NCBI GenBank assembly: GCA_037190175.1
Contig: JBBCJM010000027.1
Coordinates: 1 to 64,000 of the forward strand
Direction of reading: 5' to 3'
Source of the DNA: JBBCJM01 sp037190175
GTDB taxonomy: Bacteria; Pseudomonadota; Alphaproteobacteria; Rhodobacterales; Rhodobacteraceae
DNA length: 64,000 nucleotides
Within the stretch, counting starts at the first letter, position 1; every line of letters begins with the position of its first letter. Positions 40,582-49,329 of this stretch are shown piece after piece. The notes under the pieces were generated by a model, which worked only from the letters and a program-made list of their open reading frames with translations, did not search any database and was not told where the DNA came from. A program made the translations under genes and the position numbers.

Positions 40582-42219
40582 ATGCTTGGACCGACCGGCC
40601 ATACCGACGGCTTCACCCGCGACCGGCTGCCGCCCTTCGCGGAATGGCCTGCGCTGACCCTTGCCGGGTTCGACTATCCCGAATGGCTGAACATCGGCGT
40701 CGAACTGACCGACCGCATGGTGGAGAAGGGCTTCGGCGACCATACCGCGCTGATCGGCAACGGGCGGGTGCGCACCTACAAGGAACTGACCGACTGGACC
40801 AACCGCATCGCCCATGCCATGGTCGAGGACTATGGCGTGCGGCCGGGCAACCGGGTGCTGATCCGCTCGGCCAACAATCCGGCGATGGTGGCCTGCTGGC
40901 TGGCGGCGACCAAGGCCGGCGCGGTCGTGGTCAACACCATGCCGATGCTGCGCGCGGGCGAACTGGCCAAGATGGTGGACAAGGCCCAGATCACCCATGC
41001 GCTCTGCGACACCCGGCTGATGGAGGAACTGGCGCTGTGCCGGAGGGACAGCGCCTTCCTGAACACCGTGGTGGGCTTCGACGGCAGCGCCAACCACGAC
41101 GCCGACCTGGACCGCGCGGCGCTGAGAAAGCCGGTGCGGTTCGAGGCCGTGCGCACGGGGCGCGACGATGTGGCGCTTCTGGGCTTCACCTCGGGCACCA
41201 CGGGCGAGGCCAAGGCGACCATGCATTTCCACCGCGACCTGCTGATCATCGCCGATGGCTATGCCCGCGAGATCCTGCAGGTGACGCCCGAGGACGTGTT
41301 CATCGGCAGCCCGCCCCTGGCCTTCACCTTCGGGCTGGGGGGCCTCGCGGTCTTTCCGCTGCGCTTCGGGGCCACGGCGGCGCTCTTGGAACAGGCCAGC
41401 CCGCCGAACATGGTCGAGATGATCCAGACCCACCGCGCCACCGTCTGCTTCACCGCGCCGACCGCCTATCGGGTGATGCTGAAGGCGATGGACGAGGGGG
41501 CGGATCTCTCCAGCCTGCGCGCCGCCGTCTCGGCTGGCGAGACCCTGCCGGCCCCGGTCTATGAGGAATGGCAGCAGAAGACCGGCAAGCCGATGCTGGA
41601 CGGGATCGGCGCCACCGAGATGCTGCACATCTTCATCACCAACCGCTTCGACGACCACCGGCCCGGCTGCACCGGCAGGCCGGTCTCGGGTTACGAGGCG
41701 CGGATCGTGGGCGACGACATGCAGGAACTGCCGCGCGGCGAGGTCGGGCGCCTGGCGGTGCGCGGCCCGACCGGCTGCCGCTATCTGGCCGACGCCCGGC
41801 AGCGGGCCTATGTGCGCGACGGCTGGAACCTGACCGGCGATGCCTTCTGGCAGGACGAGGCCGGCTATTTCCACTTCGCCGCCCGCACCGACGACATGAT
41901 CCTGTCGGCCGGCTACAACATCGCCGGGCCCGAGGTCGAGGCGGCGCTGCTGTCGCATCCGGCGGTGCAGGAATGCGCGGTGGTCGGCGCCCCGGACGAG
42001 GAACGCGGCCAGATCGTGCAGGCCCATGTGGTGCTGGCGCCGGGGCACAGGGGCGATGCGGCGATGGCCAAGGCATTGCAGGACCATGTGAAAAAGGTGA
42101 TCGCGCCCTTCAAGTACCCGCGCAGCGTGGTCTTCGCCCCGGCGCTGCCAAAGACCCCCACCGGCAAGATCCAGCGGTTCCAGCTGCGCGGCGGCGCGGG
42201 GAAGAAGCACCCCGGCTGA
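40582..42219 (+). CDS. abmG: 2-aminobenzoate-CoA ligase (AMP-forming)
   Basis: A 545-residue adenylate-forming ligase. The P-loop-like motif FTSGTTGEAKATMHFHRD is at about 200-217. DGIGATEMLHIFI is the A5-type motif, GWNLTGDAFWQDEAGYFHFAARTDDMI holds the A7/A8 hinge, and PKTPTGKIQRFQLR is the A10 lysine. It resembles benzoate/2-aminobenzoate-CoA ligases. The operon partner decides the substrate as anthranilate. The start at 40582 (MLGPTGHTD, with GAGGGAG 9 bases upstream) is preferred over an ATG at 40549 that overlaps the previous stop. It is the last gene of the operon. Confidence 0.9.
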   Translation: MLGPTGHTDGFTRDRLPPFAEWPALTLAGFDYPEWLNIGVELTDRMVEKGFGDHTALIGNGRVRTYKELTDWTNRIAHAMVEDYGVRPGNRVLIRSANNPAMVACWLAATKAGAVVVNTMPMLRAGELAKMVDKAQITHALCDTRLMEELALCRRDSAFLNTVVGFDGSANHDADLDRAALRKPVRFEAVRTGRDDVALLGFTSGTTGEAKATMHFHRDLLIIADGYAREILQVTPEDVFIGSPPLAFTFGLGGLAVFPLRFGATAALLEQASPPNMVEMIQTHRATVCFTAPTAYRVMLKAMDEGADLSSLRAAVSAGETLPAPVYEEWQQKTGKPMLDGIGATEMLHIFITNRFDDHRPGCTGRPVSGYEARIVGDDMQELPRGEVGRLAVRGPTGCRYLADARQRAYVRDGWNLTGDAFWQDEAGYFHFAARTDDMILSAGYNIAGPEVEAALLSHPAVQECAVVGAPDEERGQIVQAHVVLAPGHRGDAAMAKALQDHVKKVIAPFKYPRSVVFAPALPKTPTGKIQRFQLRGGAGKKHPG

Positions 42220-42420
42220 ATTGTCCCCCGGGTCACAGCAGCGCCGCCACCTTCCTGGCCGTGGCCCGGGCCGAGAACGGGTTCTGGCCGGTCGGCGGAC
42301 AACATCTTCGTCTCGGACAGGTTCAAGTTCCCGGAGTTCCGGGTCACCACCTTCCGCGAAGGGGCTGGCCGCCATCCGGGACGCGCATCGCGGCGCAGGC
42401 GAGGGGGCAGCCCCCGCGGC
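42220..42420 (+). pseudogene. spacer with a possible decayed coding remnant
   Basis: A 201-base spacer between two convergent genes. On the plus strand, protein-like stretches appear in successive frames: SSAATFLAVARAENGFWPVGG, then ADNIFVSDRFKFPEFRVTTFREG after one shift, then LAAIRDAHRG after another at the GGGG run near 42361. Such stretches could be the tail of a frameshifted gene. I recognise no family, and high-GC DNA makes false frames common. Confidence 0.2.
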
Positions 42421-43707
42421 CTATGGCACCGGGTCGGCCTGATAGGCGTCGTAGCGGCCGCGGAAATGCTCGAAGACGGCCAGCGTCCGGCGGGCGATGC
42501 CGGTCCAGCCGAAGGCGCGGCGGGCGAAGCGGGCGCCCTCGACCGCCAGCGCCTCGCGCAGGCGGGGATATTGCAGCGGCATGTTGACCATGGCGGCGAA
42601 TTCCGCCGGCCGCTTGGGGTCGGCGACCAGCGCGTGCCGGCCGAATTCGACCTGTTCGTGCAGCCCGCCGTGGACCGTCATCACCGTGGGCGTGCCGCAG
42701 GCCATCGCCTCGACCGCCGTCATGCCGAAGGGCTCATAGCGCGAGGGCAGCGCGAAGACGCCGGGGGCGCGGTAATGGTCGGCCAGATCCTCGTCGGGCA
42801 CATAGCCGCGCCAGTCGACCGCCCCGGCCACGCCCGCCTCGGCGGCCACCGCCTTCCACTGGGCGAGCAGCGCCAGGTCGGCCTCGGAATTCGCCCCCGC
42901 CGCCAGCACCAGCCGCGCCTCGGGCTGCAATTCGCGCAGGGCCGGCAGCGCCTGGATGATCAGGTCGTATCCCTTGTTCTCGGCCGCGCGGCCGACGACA
43001 TAGACATCCGACGGCCCCATGTTCAGCCGCTCGCGCGCCGCGGCCACCTTCTGGGGCGTGGCCGGGGTGAAGCGGTTCTCGTCGATCCCGGGCGGGATCA
43101 TGGTGATGTGCTCGCGCGGCAGCGCGTATTCCTCGGCGATCAGGTCCACCTGCTGTTCCGAGGTGGCGATGATGTGGTCGCAGTTGCGGTAGAGGACGAA
43201 TTCCCGCTGGATGCGCTCGTCGAACCGATAGCCTGCCATCTCCTCGGGGTCGGCGCCCGCCATGTCGTGCTTCTTCCACCAGCCCAGCGAATGGGGGGTG
43301 TGGATATGGGGGATCTGCAGTTCCTCGGCGATCTTCTGGCCGCAGACGCCGGCGTCCCAGTAGTGGCTGTTCACCACGTCGTAGCGCAGCTTGCGGCGGC
43401 GGATGGCGGCCAGCGCGTTGGTGATGAAATCGCCGTACCAGTCGTGCATGTCCTCCTTGCGGATGAAGCCGCGGCCGCCGAAGGGGATGCGCCGGATGCG
43501 CAGGTTGTCGTTGATGATGTCCTCGGCCGGCTGGTCCTCGAAGCGGCGGGTCATCACGTCGACCCGGTAGCCCAGCCGGGCGAACCGCTTGGCCAGTTCC
43601 AGCACGAAGACCACCTGGCCGCCGGTGTCGGGCTTGCCCAGCTCGGGCGAGCCCGCGACATAGCCGTGCAGCGAAATCATCAACAGCGAACCGATGGGCT
43701 GGGGCAT
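42421..43707 (-). CDS. GT4 glycosyltransferase, mannosylfructose-phosphate synthase/sucrose-phosphate synthase type
   Basis: 428 residues, two Rossmann domains (GT-B). The N-terminal ISLHGYVAGSPELGKPDTGGQ and the later RRFEDQPAED and NSHYWDAGVCGQ resemble Agrobacterium mannosylfructose-phosphate synthase as I remember it, and more distantly sucrose-phosphate synthase. The donor-site EX7E motif lies in SRYEPFGMTAVEAMACGTP. The product would be a fructose-6-phosphate disaccharide phosphate, a compatible solute precursor. A sucrose-phosphatase-like gene follows upstream in the same operon, which supports the call. Whether the donor is GDP-mannose or a glucose nucleotide cannot be read. GGAGAGAGGAGAGG precedes the ATG. 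Confidence 0.83.
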   Translation of the reverse strand: MPQPIGSLLMISLHGYVAGSPELGKPDTGGQVVFVLELAKRFARLGYRVDVMTRRFEDQPAEDIINDNLRIRRIPFGGRGFIRKEDMHDWYGDFITNALAAIRRRKLRYDVVNSHYWDAGVCGQKIAEELQIPHIHTPHSLGWWKKHDMAGADPEEMAGYRFDERIQREFVLYRNCDHIIATSEQQVDLIAEEYALPREHITMIPPGIDENRFTPATPQKVAAARERLNMGPSDVYVVGRAAENKGYDLIIQALPALRELQPEARLVLAAGANSEADLALLAQWKAVAAEAGVAGAVDWRGYVPDEDLADHYRAPGVFALPSRYEPFGMTAVEAMACGTPTVMTVHGGLHEQVEFGRHALVADPKRPAEFAAMVNMPLQYPRLREALAVEGARFARRAFGWTGIARRTLAVFEHFRGRYDAYQADPVP

Positions 43708-43737
43708 CCCCTCTCCTCTCTCCTTTTCGCGGCGCTG

Positions 43738-44475
43738 TCAGCCGGGCAGGATGCCCAGCGCAATGAGCCCTTCCAGGACGCCTGCCGCATAGGGCGCCCG
43801 CGCGTGATAGCTCGTGGCGGGGGGCATGGCCTGGGTCAGTTCCGGCCGGGCATTGCCGACGGCGATGGCGCGGGCCCCCACCTTGAACATAGCGAGATCG
43901 TTGCCCGAGTCACCCGCAGCCACCACCCGATCTGCCGGAATGCCCAGTTTTTCGGCAAGAAACCGCGTCGCGGTGTCCTTGCCGGCACCCGGGGCCAGCA
44001 GGTCGAGGTCGCTTTCGCCCGAAAACACCGCCCGCACCGGCAGGCCGGCGGCGGCCAGCGCGGCCAGCACCCGGGCGCGGGCCGCGGGGCCGGGCACGGC
44101 GAAGCTGGCCTTGGCGGCGGACTGGAACTCGGCGGCATGGGGGGTGAAGCCCATCCCGGCGACCAGGGCGAAGACGGCATCGCGCGGCCAGGTGTCGAAG
44201 CGGGCGGACCAGTCCGCCGCCCAGGCGCCGCCGATGCGGATCTCGGTGCCCATGGCGGTGATCACCGCGGCCGGCGCGAAATCCGCGGGAAATTCCTGCG
44301 CCAGCGTGGCATCGACGCTGGCGGAGGGGCGCGAGGAATTCAGCGCCAGCCGGATCCGGTCGGGGTGGCGCGCGAGGGCCGACCACAGCCGGTCCAGCGC
44401 CGCCCTGTCGCCGGTCAGCGTGCCGTCGATGTCGCTGACCAGAAGCCAGGGCCCGCCTGCGGCCCCGCCGCTCAT
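43738..44475 (-). CDS. HAD hydrolase, sucrose-phosphatase-like (mannosylfructose-phosphate phosphatase candidate)
   Basis: 245 residues. HAD motif I is LVSDIDGTLTGD with nucleophile D15 and D17. LALNSSRPSAS is motif II-like, and AGDSGNDLAMF is motif IV (acidic pair). The AAVITAMGTEIRIGG segment is the cap feature shared with sucrose-6F-phosphate phosphohydrolases. The start overlaps the glycosidase stop as ATGA. It should remove phosphate from the disaccharide phosphate made by the neighbouring GT4. Confidence 0.87.
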   Translation of the reverse strand: MSGGAAGGPWLLVSDIDGTLTGDRAALDRLWSALARHPDRIRLALNSSRPSASVDATLAQEFPADFAPAAVITAMGTEIRIGGAWAADWSARFDTWPRDAVFALVAGMGFTPHAAEFQSAAKASFAVPGPAARARVLAALAAAGLPVRAVFSGESDLDLLAPGAGKDTATRFLAEKLGIPADRVVAAGDSGNDLAMFKVGARAIAVGNARPELTQAMPPATSYHARAPYAAGVLEGLIALGILPG

Positions 44476-46016
44476 TCCCCCGCCCCGCCGCCGGCCAGCA
44501 GCTCGGGTGCATGGGTGGTGGTATAGACCATCTCGGCCGCATGTTCGCTGACCGGCCGGCTCAGCGTCTCCAGCGTGACGCCCCTGAGCCCCAGCGTCGC
44601 GGATTCCACCCAGAAGCCCACGGCGCCGGCGATGAAGCTGTCGTCGACCAGGCAGAGGACCACATAGCTGTCGATGGACACTTCCAGATAGGTGCCATGC
44701 GCCACCACCTCGATCCGCCACGGTCCCCGGTCGGAGCCGCGGAAATGCGACTCCTGCAACACGACGTGGCGGAAGGCGTGCTCGAACTCGGGCGAGGGAT
44801 TGGCGCCCCAGGCGCGCATCCGGGCGATGCCGTTCACCAGGTCGAGCGAGAGGTAATAGCCGTCGCCCTCCTCGCTCACCCGCAGCACCAGGCCGGTCTT
44901 GCCGGCGCCCTCCAGCACCATCTCGGCGCGCAGGCGGAATTCCTCGTGCCGGCCGGGCAGCAGGAAGGCCTCGAACCCGCTCCGGCTGCCGATGAACAGC
45001 GTCTCGCCGCGCATCTCGGCCCGGGCCGAGGGGTTGCCGGACAGCAGCCGGCACTCGGCCGCGCCGCCCAGGGCGAAGGTCCCGGTCACCAGCCCGTCGA
45101 ACCCGTGGAAGGACTTCAGCCGCAGCCGGCCGCCGGGGCCAGCGACGATCTCCTTCGGCGGCGGCAGCAGGCGCTTGATGAACTCGCGGCCGTTGACCAG
45201 GAATTCGGTCTTGCTGAAGAAGCTGAACAGCAGCACCCGCCCGCCGGCCCGGCAGATGCGGCCGGCATAGTTGCCATGCGGCAGCAGCACGTCGTCGCTG
45301 AAGTTCTCGTAGGGCCCTTCCAGCCGGTCGGCGTGCCAGTAGTGGATCCGGGTGTCCTCGCGGATCGAGCCGATCAGGTAGCAGCGCCCGTCGAAGCGGA
45401 ACAGGCCCGGCACCTCGATGTCGTCGTAGAGCCCGGGCCGGTGCAGGGGCGGCCCGAACTCGAAACGGTCGGGCGCGGTCTCGCGGGCCAGGCTCACGCA
45501 GCCGCGGCGGATCACCGGCCCGTCCTTGACCCGCGCCGCGGCCAGCAGCAGGCGGGTGTCCGTCTCGGGGTCGTGGAAGAAGAACGGATCGCGGAAGCTG
45601 ACCCAGTGGCGCCCCTCGTCCACCCCGGATTCGTAATGCGGGCCGCCGATCTCCAGCGGATAGGGCGCCCCGCAGCGCGTCCAGGTGTAGAGGTCCGCCG
45701 ACCGCGCCATGCCCACCCGCTGGATGCGGCCGAATTCCGACCGGGTGAGGCCGGTGTAGAACATCCGCCACCGTCCCGGCCGGTCGGGGTCGGGGGTGAC
45801 ATGCATGGTCCAGAGCATGTCGTCGTCCCATTCGCCCGGGTCGCCGACGAAGAAGGCGTTCTTCACCCGGCGCCAGGACAGGCCGTCGGTGCTGACCGCA
45901 TGGGCGATGAAGTCGTGGTTCGGCAGGACGAGGTGGAACAGGTGGTAAACCCCGTCGTGGAAGACCACGTCCACGTCGCCGATGTCGGAGCGCAGGAAGC
46001 CGTGCGATGCGTACAT
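44472..46016 (-). CDS. five-bladed beta-propeller glycosidase (GH32/GH68-like)
   Basis: A 514-residue protein. The N-terminal 300 residues show the propeller pattern of clans GH-F/J: DIGDVDVVFHDGVYHLFHLV (acidic residue of blade I), SFRDPFFF (RDP motif of blade II-III), and YDDIEVPGLFRFDG. The C-terminal 190 residues look like the beta-sandwich of GH32 (ARAEMRGETLFIG, TGLVLRVSEEGDGYYLSLDL). There is no signal peptide, so it is probably cytoplasmic. It may hydrolyse or transfer a fructosyl disaccharide made by the downstream pair. The ATG at 46016 was preferred over a TTG at 46043. Exact GH family uncertain. Confidence 0.75.
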   Translation of the reverse strand: MYASHGFLRSDIGDVDVVFHDGVYHLFHLVLPNHDFIAHAVSTDGLSWRRVKNAFFVGDPGEWDDDMLWTMHVTPDPDRPGRWRMFYTGLTRSEFGRIQRVGMARSADLYTWTRCGAPYPLEIGGPHYESGVDEGRHWVSFRDPFFFHDPETDTRLLLAAARVKDGPVIRRGCVSLARETAPDRFEFGPPLHRPGLYDDIEVPGLFRFDGRCYLIGSIREDTRIHYWHADRLEGPYENFSDDVLLPHGNYAGRICRAGGRVLLFSFFSKTEFLVNGREFIKRLLPPPKEIVAGPGGRLRLKSFHGFDGLVTGTFALGGAAECRLLSGNPSARAEMRGETLFIGSRSGFEAFLLPGRHEEFRLRAEMVLEGAGKTGLVLRVSEEGDGYYLSLDLVNGIARMRAWGANPSPEFEHAFRHVVLQESHFRGSDRGPWRIEVVAHGTYLEVSIDSYVVLCLVDDSFIAGAVGFWVESATLGLRGVTLETLSRPVSEHAAEMVYTTTHAPELLAGGGAGE

Positions 46017-46242
46017 GCCCCAAGCTTGCCGAGGACGGGGCAAAGGTAAACCCCACTTCCTGCCTCGGACGCCGGGGGTACGGCCGGTATCGCGACTGGG
46101 CTCGACGCGCCGCTGCGGCTGACCAGGCCGGAGGATGTGACGCCCGAGCCGGTGGAGACGGCGCCCCGGCGCTTTTGGTCCATCGAAGTCCGCGTCCTCA
46201 CACCCGGGCAGGGTCTGCTTGGACGACCTGCCGGCCCCGCCC
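46017..46242. promoter_or_regulatory. spacer upstream of the disaccharide cluster
   Basis: 226 bases between the glycosidase start and the RND pump stop. It must hold the promoter of the leftward disaccharide operon and the end of the pump operon. On the plus strand a coding-like stretch (APLRLTRPEDVTPEPVETAP, then RRFWSIEVRVLTPGQG) occupies about 46105-46215 without a start or recognisable family. It may be a gene remnant. Confidence 0.3.
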
Positions 46243-49200
46243 TCAGGAGGTTCCGAACTTCATCTCCACGTCCCGGCGGTGCAGGGCGAAGGAGGCGTCG
46301 CTGCGCGAGATCAGGGTGTAGAACATCGGCACCACGAAGAGGGTGAAGGCCGTCCCCACGATCAGCCCGGTGAAGATCACCAGCCCCATCGCCTGCCGCG
46401 CCGCCGCCCCCGCGCCCTCGGCGATGATCAGCGGCACCACGGCCAGCGCCATGGCGGCGGTGGTCATCAGGATCGGCCGCAGGCGGGTGCGGGCGGCGGC
46501 CACGATGGCGGCGCGGCGCGACAGGCCGCGCGCCTCGCGCTGCTGGTTGGCGAATTCCACCATCAGGATGCCGTGCTTGGTGATCAGCCCGATCAGGGTG
46601 ATCAGCCCCACCTGCGTGTAGATGTTGAGCGTCGAGACGCCCAGATAGAGCGGCAGCATGGCGCCGAAGATCGACAGCGGCACCGACATCATGATGATGA
46701 AGGGGTCGCGGAAGCTCTCGAACTGCGCGGCCAGCACCAGGTAGATCACGATCAGCGCCGCCCCGAAGGCCAGCAGGATGGTGTTGCCTTCGGTCTTTTC
46801 CAGCCGCGACTGGCCGGAATAGTCGATGAAGAACCCGTCGGGCAGCACCTCGGCCGCGATCCGCTCCAGCTCGGCCAGCGCCACGCCGGTGGAGAGGCCC
46901 GGCATCGGCATCCCCGAGAGGGTGGAGGAATTGAGCTGGTTGAACTGCTCGATCGAGGCGGCGGACACCCCGGGGTTCAGCGAGACGACCGAGGACAGCG
47001 GCACCATCGCCCCCGAGCTCGACCGCACGAAGAACTCGCCCAGCCGCTCGGGGTTGTCGCGCCAGTCGCGCGGCACCTGCATGATCACGTCGTAGCTGTT
47101 GGAATCGCGGTCGAACTGCGCCACCGCACCGCCGCCGACCAAGAGGCCCAGCGTGTTGCCGATCTCGGCCACCGGCACGCCCAAGAGCGCGGCGCGGTCG
47201 CGGTCGATGGTCACCCGCACCTGCGGGGCGTCGAACGAAAGGCTGTTCTGCACCACGATGAACATGCCCGAGGCCATGGCGCGGCCGCGGATCTCCTCGG
47301 CGATCTCCACCACCCGGTCGGGGGAATGGATCGACTGGATCACCATCGAGATCGGCAGCCCGCCGCCGGCGCCGGGCAGCGAGGGGGGCGCGAAGGCATA
47401 GCCCTGCAACCCCGGCGCGCCGTCCAGCACGCCCTGGATCTGCGCCTGGATCTCGGCCTGGCTGCGGCTGCGCTCGGCCCAGTCCTTCAGCGCCCAGATG
47501 TAGAAGCCCACGTTGGAGGCGCCCATGCCGGCGACCGAGAACGAGGTCTGCACCTCCTCGATATCCGCCGTCCGCCTGCCGATCTCGGCGATGAAGGCGT
47601 CGGTATATTCCAGCGTCGCGTAGCGGGGGCCGTTCAGGATGGCGAAGAGCGCGCCCTGGTCCTCCTCGGGCGCGAGTTCGGAGGAGGTGTTGACGAACAT
47701 GAACCCCACCGCGCCCAGCAGCGAGACCACCATCAAGAGCGTCACCGGCCGGTAGTCGAGGGATGAGGACACCCGCCGTTCGTACCAGTTCGACACGCCC
47801 GTCAGCGTGCGGTCCACGATGCGCTGGAACCGGCCGGGATCGTCGTGGCTGAGCAGCCGCGCCGACATCGCCGGGGTGATGGTCAGCGCGACGATCCCCG
47901 AGATCACCACCGACCCCGCCAGCGTCAGCGCGAATTCGGTGAAGAGCGAGCCGGTGAGCCCCCCGGTGAAGGCCAGCGGCGACAGCACCGCGGCCAGCGT
48001 GATGGTCATGGCGATCACCGGGCCGGTGATCTCCTTCATGCCCTGGATGGCGGCGCGGGCGGGGGTCATCCCCTCGTCGATGTGGCGGTGGATGTTCTCG
48101 ACCACCACGATGGCGTCGTCCACCACCAGCCCGATGGCCAGCACCATGGCCAAGAGCGTCAGCAGGTTGATCGAATAGCCCAGCACCAGCATCACCGCGC
48201 AGACCCCGATCAGCGACAGGGGAATGGTGACGATGGGCATGATCACCGACCGGAACGAGCCCAGGAACAGCAGGATCACCACCACCACGATGGCCACGGC
48301 CTCGGCGATGGTCTTGAACACCTCCTCGATCGAGGCCGAGATGGTCTCGGTCGAATCGTAGACCAGGGTGATGGTCATGCCCTGCGGCAGCGTCTCGTTC
48401 AGCCGCGGCAGCTCGGCCAGCACGTTGGCGGCCACGTCCAGCTGGTTCTCGCCCGGGGCCGGCACGATGCCGATGAAGGTGCCGGGCCTTCCGGCGAAGG
48501 TCACGATGGCGTCGGTGGAGCCCGAGGCCAGCTCCACCCGCGCCACGTCGCGCAGCCGCACCACGCCGGTCGCGCCCTGCATCAGCGGCAGCGCCCCGAA
48601 GGCCTCGGGCGTCTGCACGGTGGATTCCAGCGTCAGGTTGTAGACGAAATATTCGTTCTCGGTCTTGCCGGGGGCGGAGAGGAAGTTCGAGGTGCGGATG
48701 GCCGCCAGCACCTCCGAGGCCGTGACCCCCCGGGCGGAGAGTTGCAGCGGGTCGATCCAGATGCGCATGGCATAGTTGGCCGCGCCCATGATCTCCATCT
48801 GCGCCACGCCGTCGATGTTGGTCACCCGGGGGCGGACCACGCGCTCCAGATACTCGGTCGTCTGCTCGGGCGTCATGTTAGGGTTCTGCACCGCCAGGTA
48901 CATGAGCGCAAAGGTCATGCCGGTGCCCTTGACGATCACCGGGTCCTCGCTGTCCGGCGGCAGCTGGCCGCGCACCTGCTGGACCTTGGACATGACCTCG
49001 GTCAGCGCGATGTCGGGGTCCGCGCCCAGCTGCATCTGCACCGTGACGATCGAGGCCGAGGGCGACGACTGCGTGGTCACGTAGTCGACGTTCTCGGTGG
49101 TCGAGACCGCGGCGGCGATGGGCGAGGTGACGAAGCCCTGGATCAGGTCGGGCGCGGCGCCGGGATAGATGGTGGTGACGGTGATCACCGTCTCCTCGAC

Positions 49201-49317
49201 CTCGGGGTACTGCCGCACCGGCAGGTTCGCCACCGCGGCCAGGCCCAGGAACAGGATCAGCGCGGCCAGCACGCTGGACAGCACCGGGCGGCGGATGAAG
49301 ATCTCGGAGAAATGCAT
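46243..49317 (-). CDS. RND multidrug efflux transporter, inner-membrane subunit (HAE1/AcrB-like)
   Basis: A 1024-residue proton-driven exporter. The N-terminus FIRRPVLSSVLAALILFLGL is the first membrane helix. The large periplasmic loops include the YPEVEETVITVTTIYPGAAPDLIQG porter segment. TM4 has the proton-relay pair in LAIGLVVDDAIVVVENIHRH (near residue 405). The C-terminal half repeats the architecture, ending ALAVVPLIIAEGAGAAARQAMG. It works with the periplasmic adaptor encoded 12 bases upstream. No outer-membrane factor is present in the window, so a shared TolC is likely. Confidence 0.95.
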   Translation of the reverse strand: MHFSEIFIRRPVLSSVLAALILFLGLAAVANLPVRQYPEVEETVITVTTIYPGAAPDLIQGFVTSPIAAAVSTTENVDYVTTQSSPSASIVTVQMQLGADPDIALTEVMSKVQQVRGQLPPDSEDPVIVKGTGMTFALMYLAVQNPNMTPEQTTEYLERVVRPRVTNIDGVAQMEIMGAANYAMRIWIDPLQLSARGVTASEVLAAIRTSNFLSAPGKTENEYFVYNLTLESTVQTPEAFGALPLMQGATGVVRLRDVARVELASGSTDAIVTFAGRPGTFIGIVPAPGENQLDVAANVLAELPRLNETLPQGMTITLVYDSTETISASIEEVFKTIAEAVAIVVVVILLFLGSFRSVIMPIVTIPLSLIGVCAVMLVLGYSINLLTLLAMVLAIGLVVDDAIVVVENIHRHIDEGMTPARAAIQGMKEITGPVIAMTITLAAVLSPLAFTGGLTGSLFTEFALTLAGSVVISGIVALTITPAMSARLLSHDDPGRFQRIVDRTLTGVSNWYERRVSSSLDYRPVTLLMVVSLLGAVGFMFVNTSSELAPEEDQGALFAILNGPRYATLEYTDAFIAEIGRRTADIEEVQTSFSVAGMGASNVGFYIWALKDWAERSRSQAEIQAQIQGVLDGAPGLQGYAFAPPSLPGAGGGLPISMVIQSIHSPDRVVEIAEEIRGRAMASGMFIVVQNSLSFDAPQVRVTIDRDRAALLGVPVAEIGNTLGLLVGGGAVAQFDRDSNSYDVIMQVPRDWRDNPERLGEFFVRSSSGAMVPLSSVVSLNPGVSAASIEQFNQLNSSTLSGMPMPGLSTGVALAELERIAAEVLPDGFFIDYSGQSRLEKTEGNTILLAFGAALIVIYLVLAAQFESFRDPFIIMMSVPLSIFGAMLPLYLGVSTLNIYTQVGLITLIGLITKHGILMVEFANQQREARGLSRRAAIVAAARTRLRPILMTTAAMALAVVPLIIAEGAGAAARQAMGLVIFTGLIVGTAFTLFVVPMFYTLISRSDASFALHRRDVEMKFGTS

Positions 49318-49329
49318 ATGCCCGCGCCC

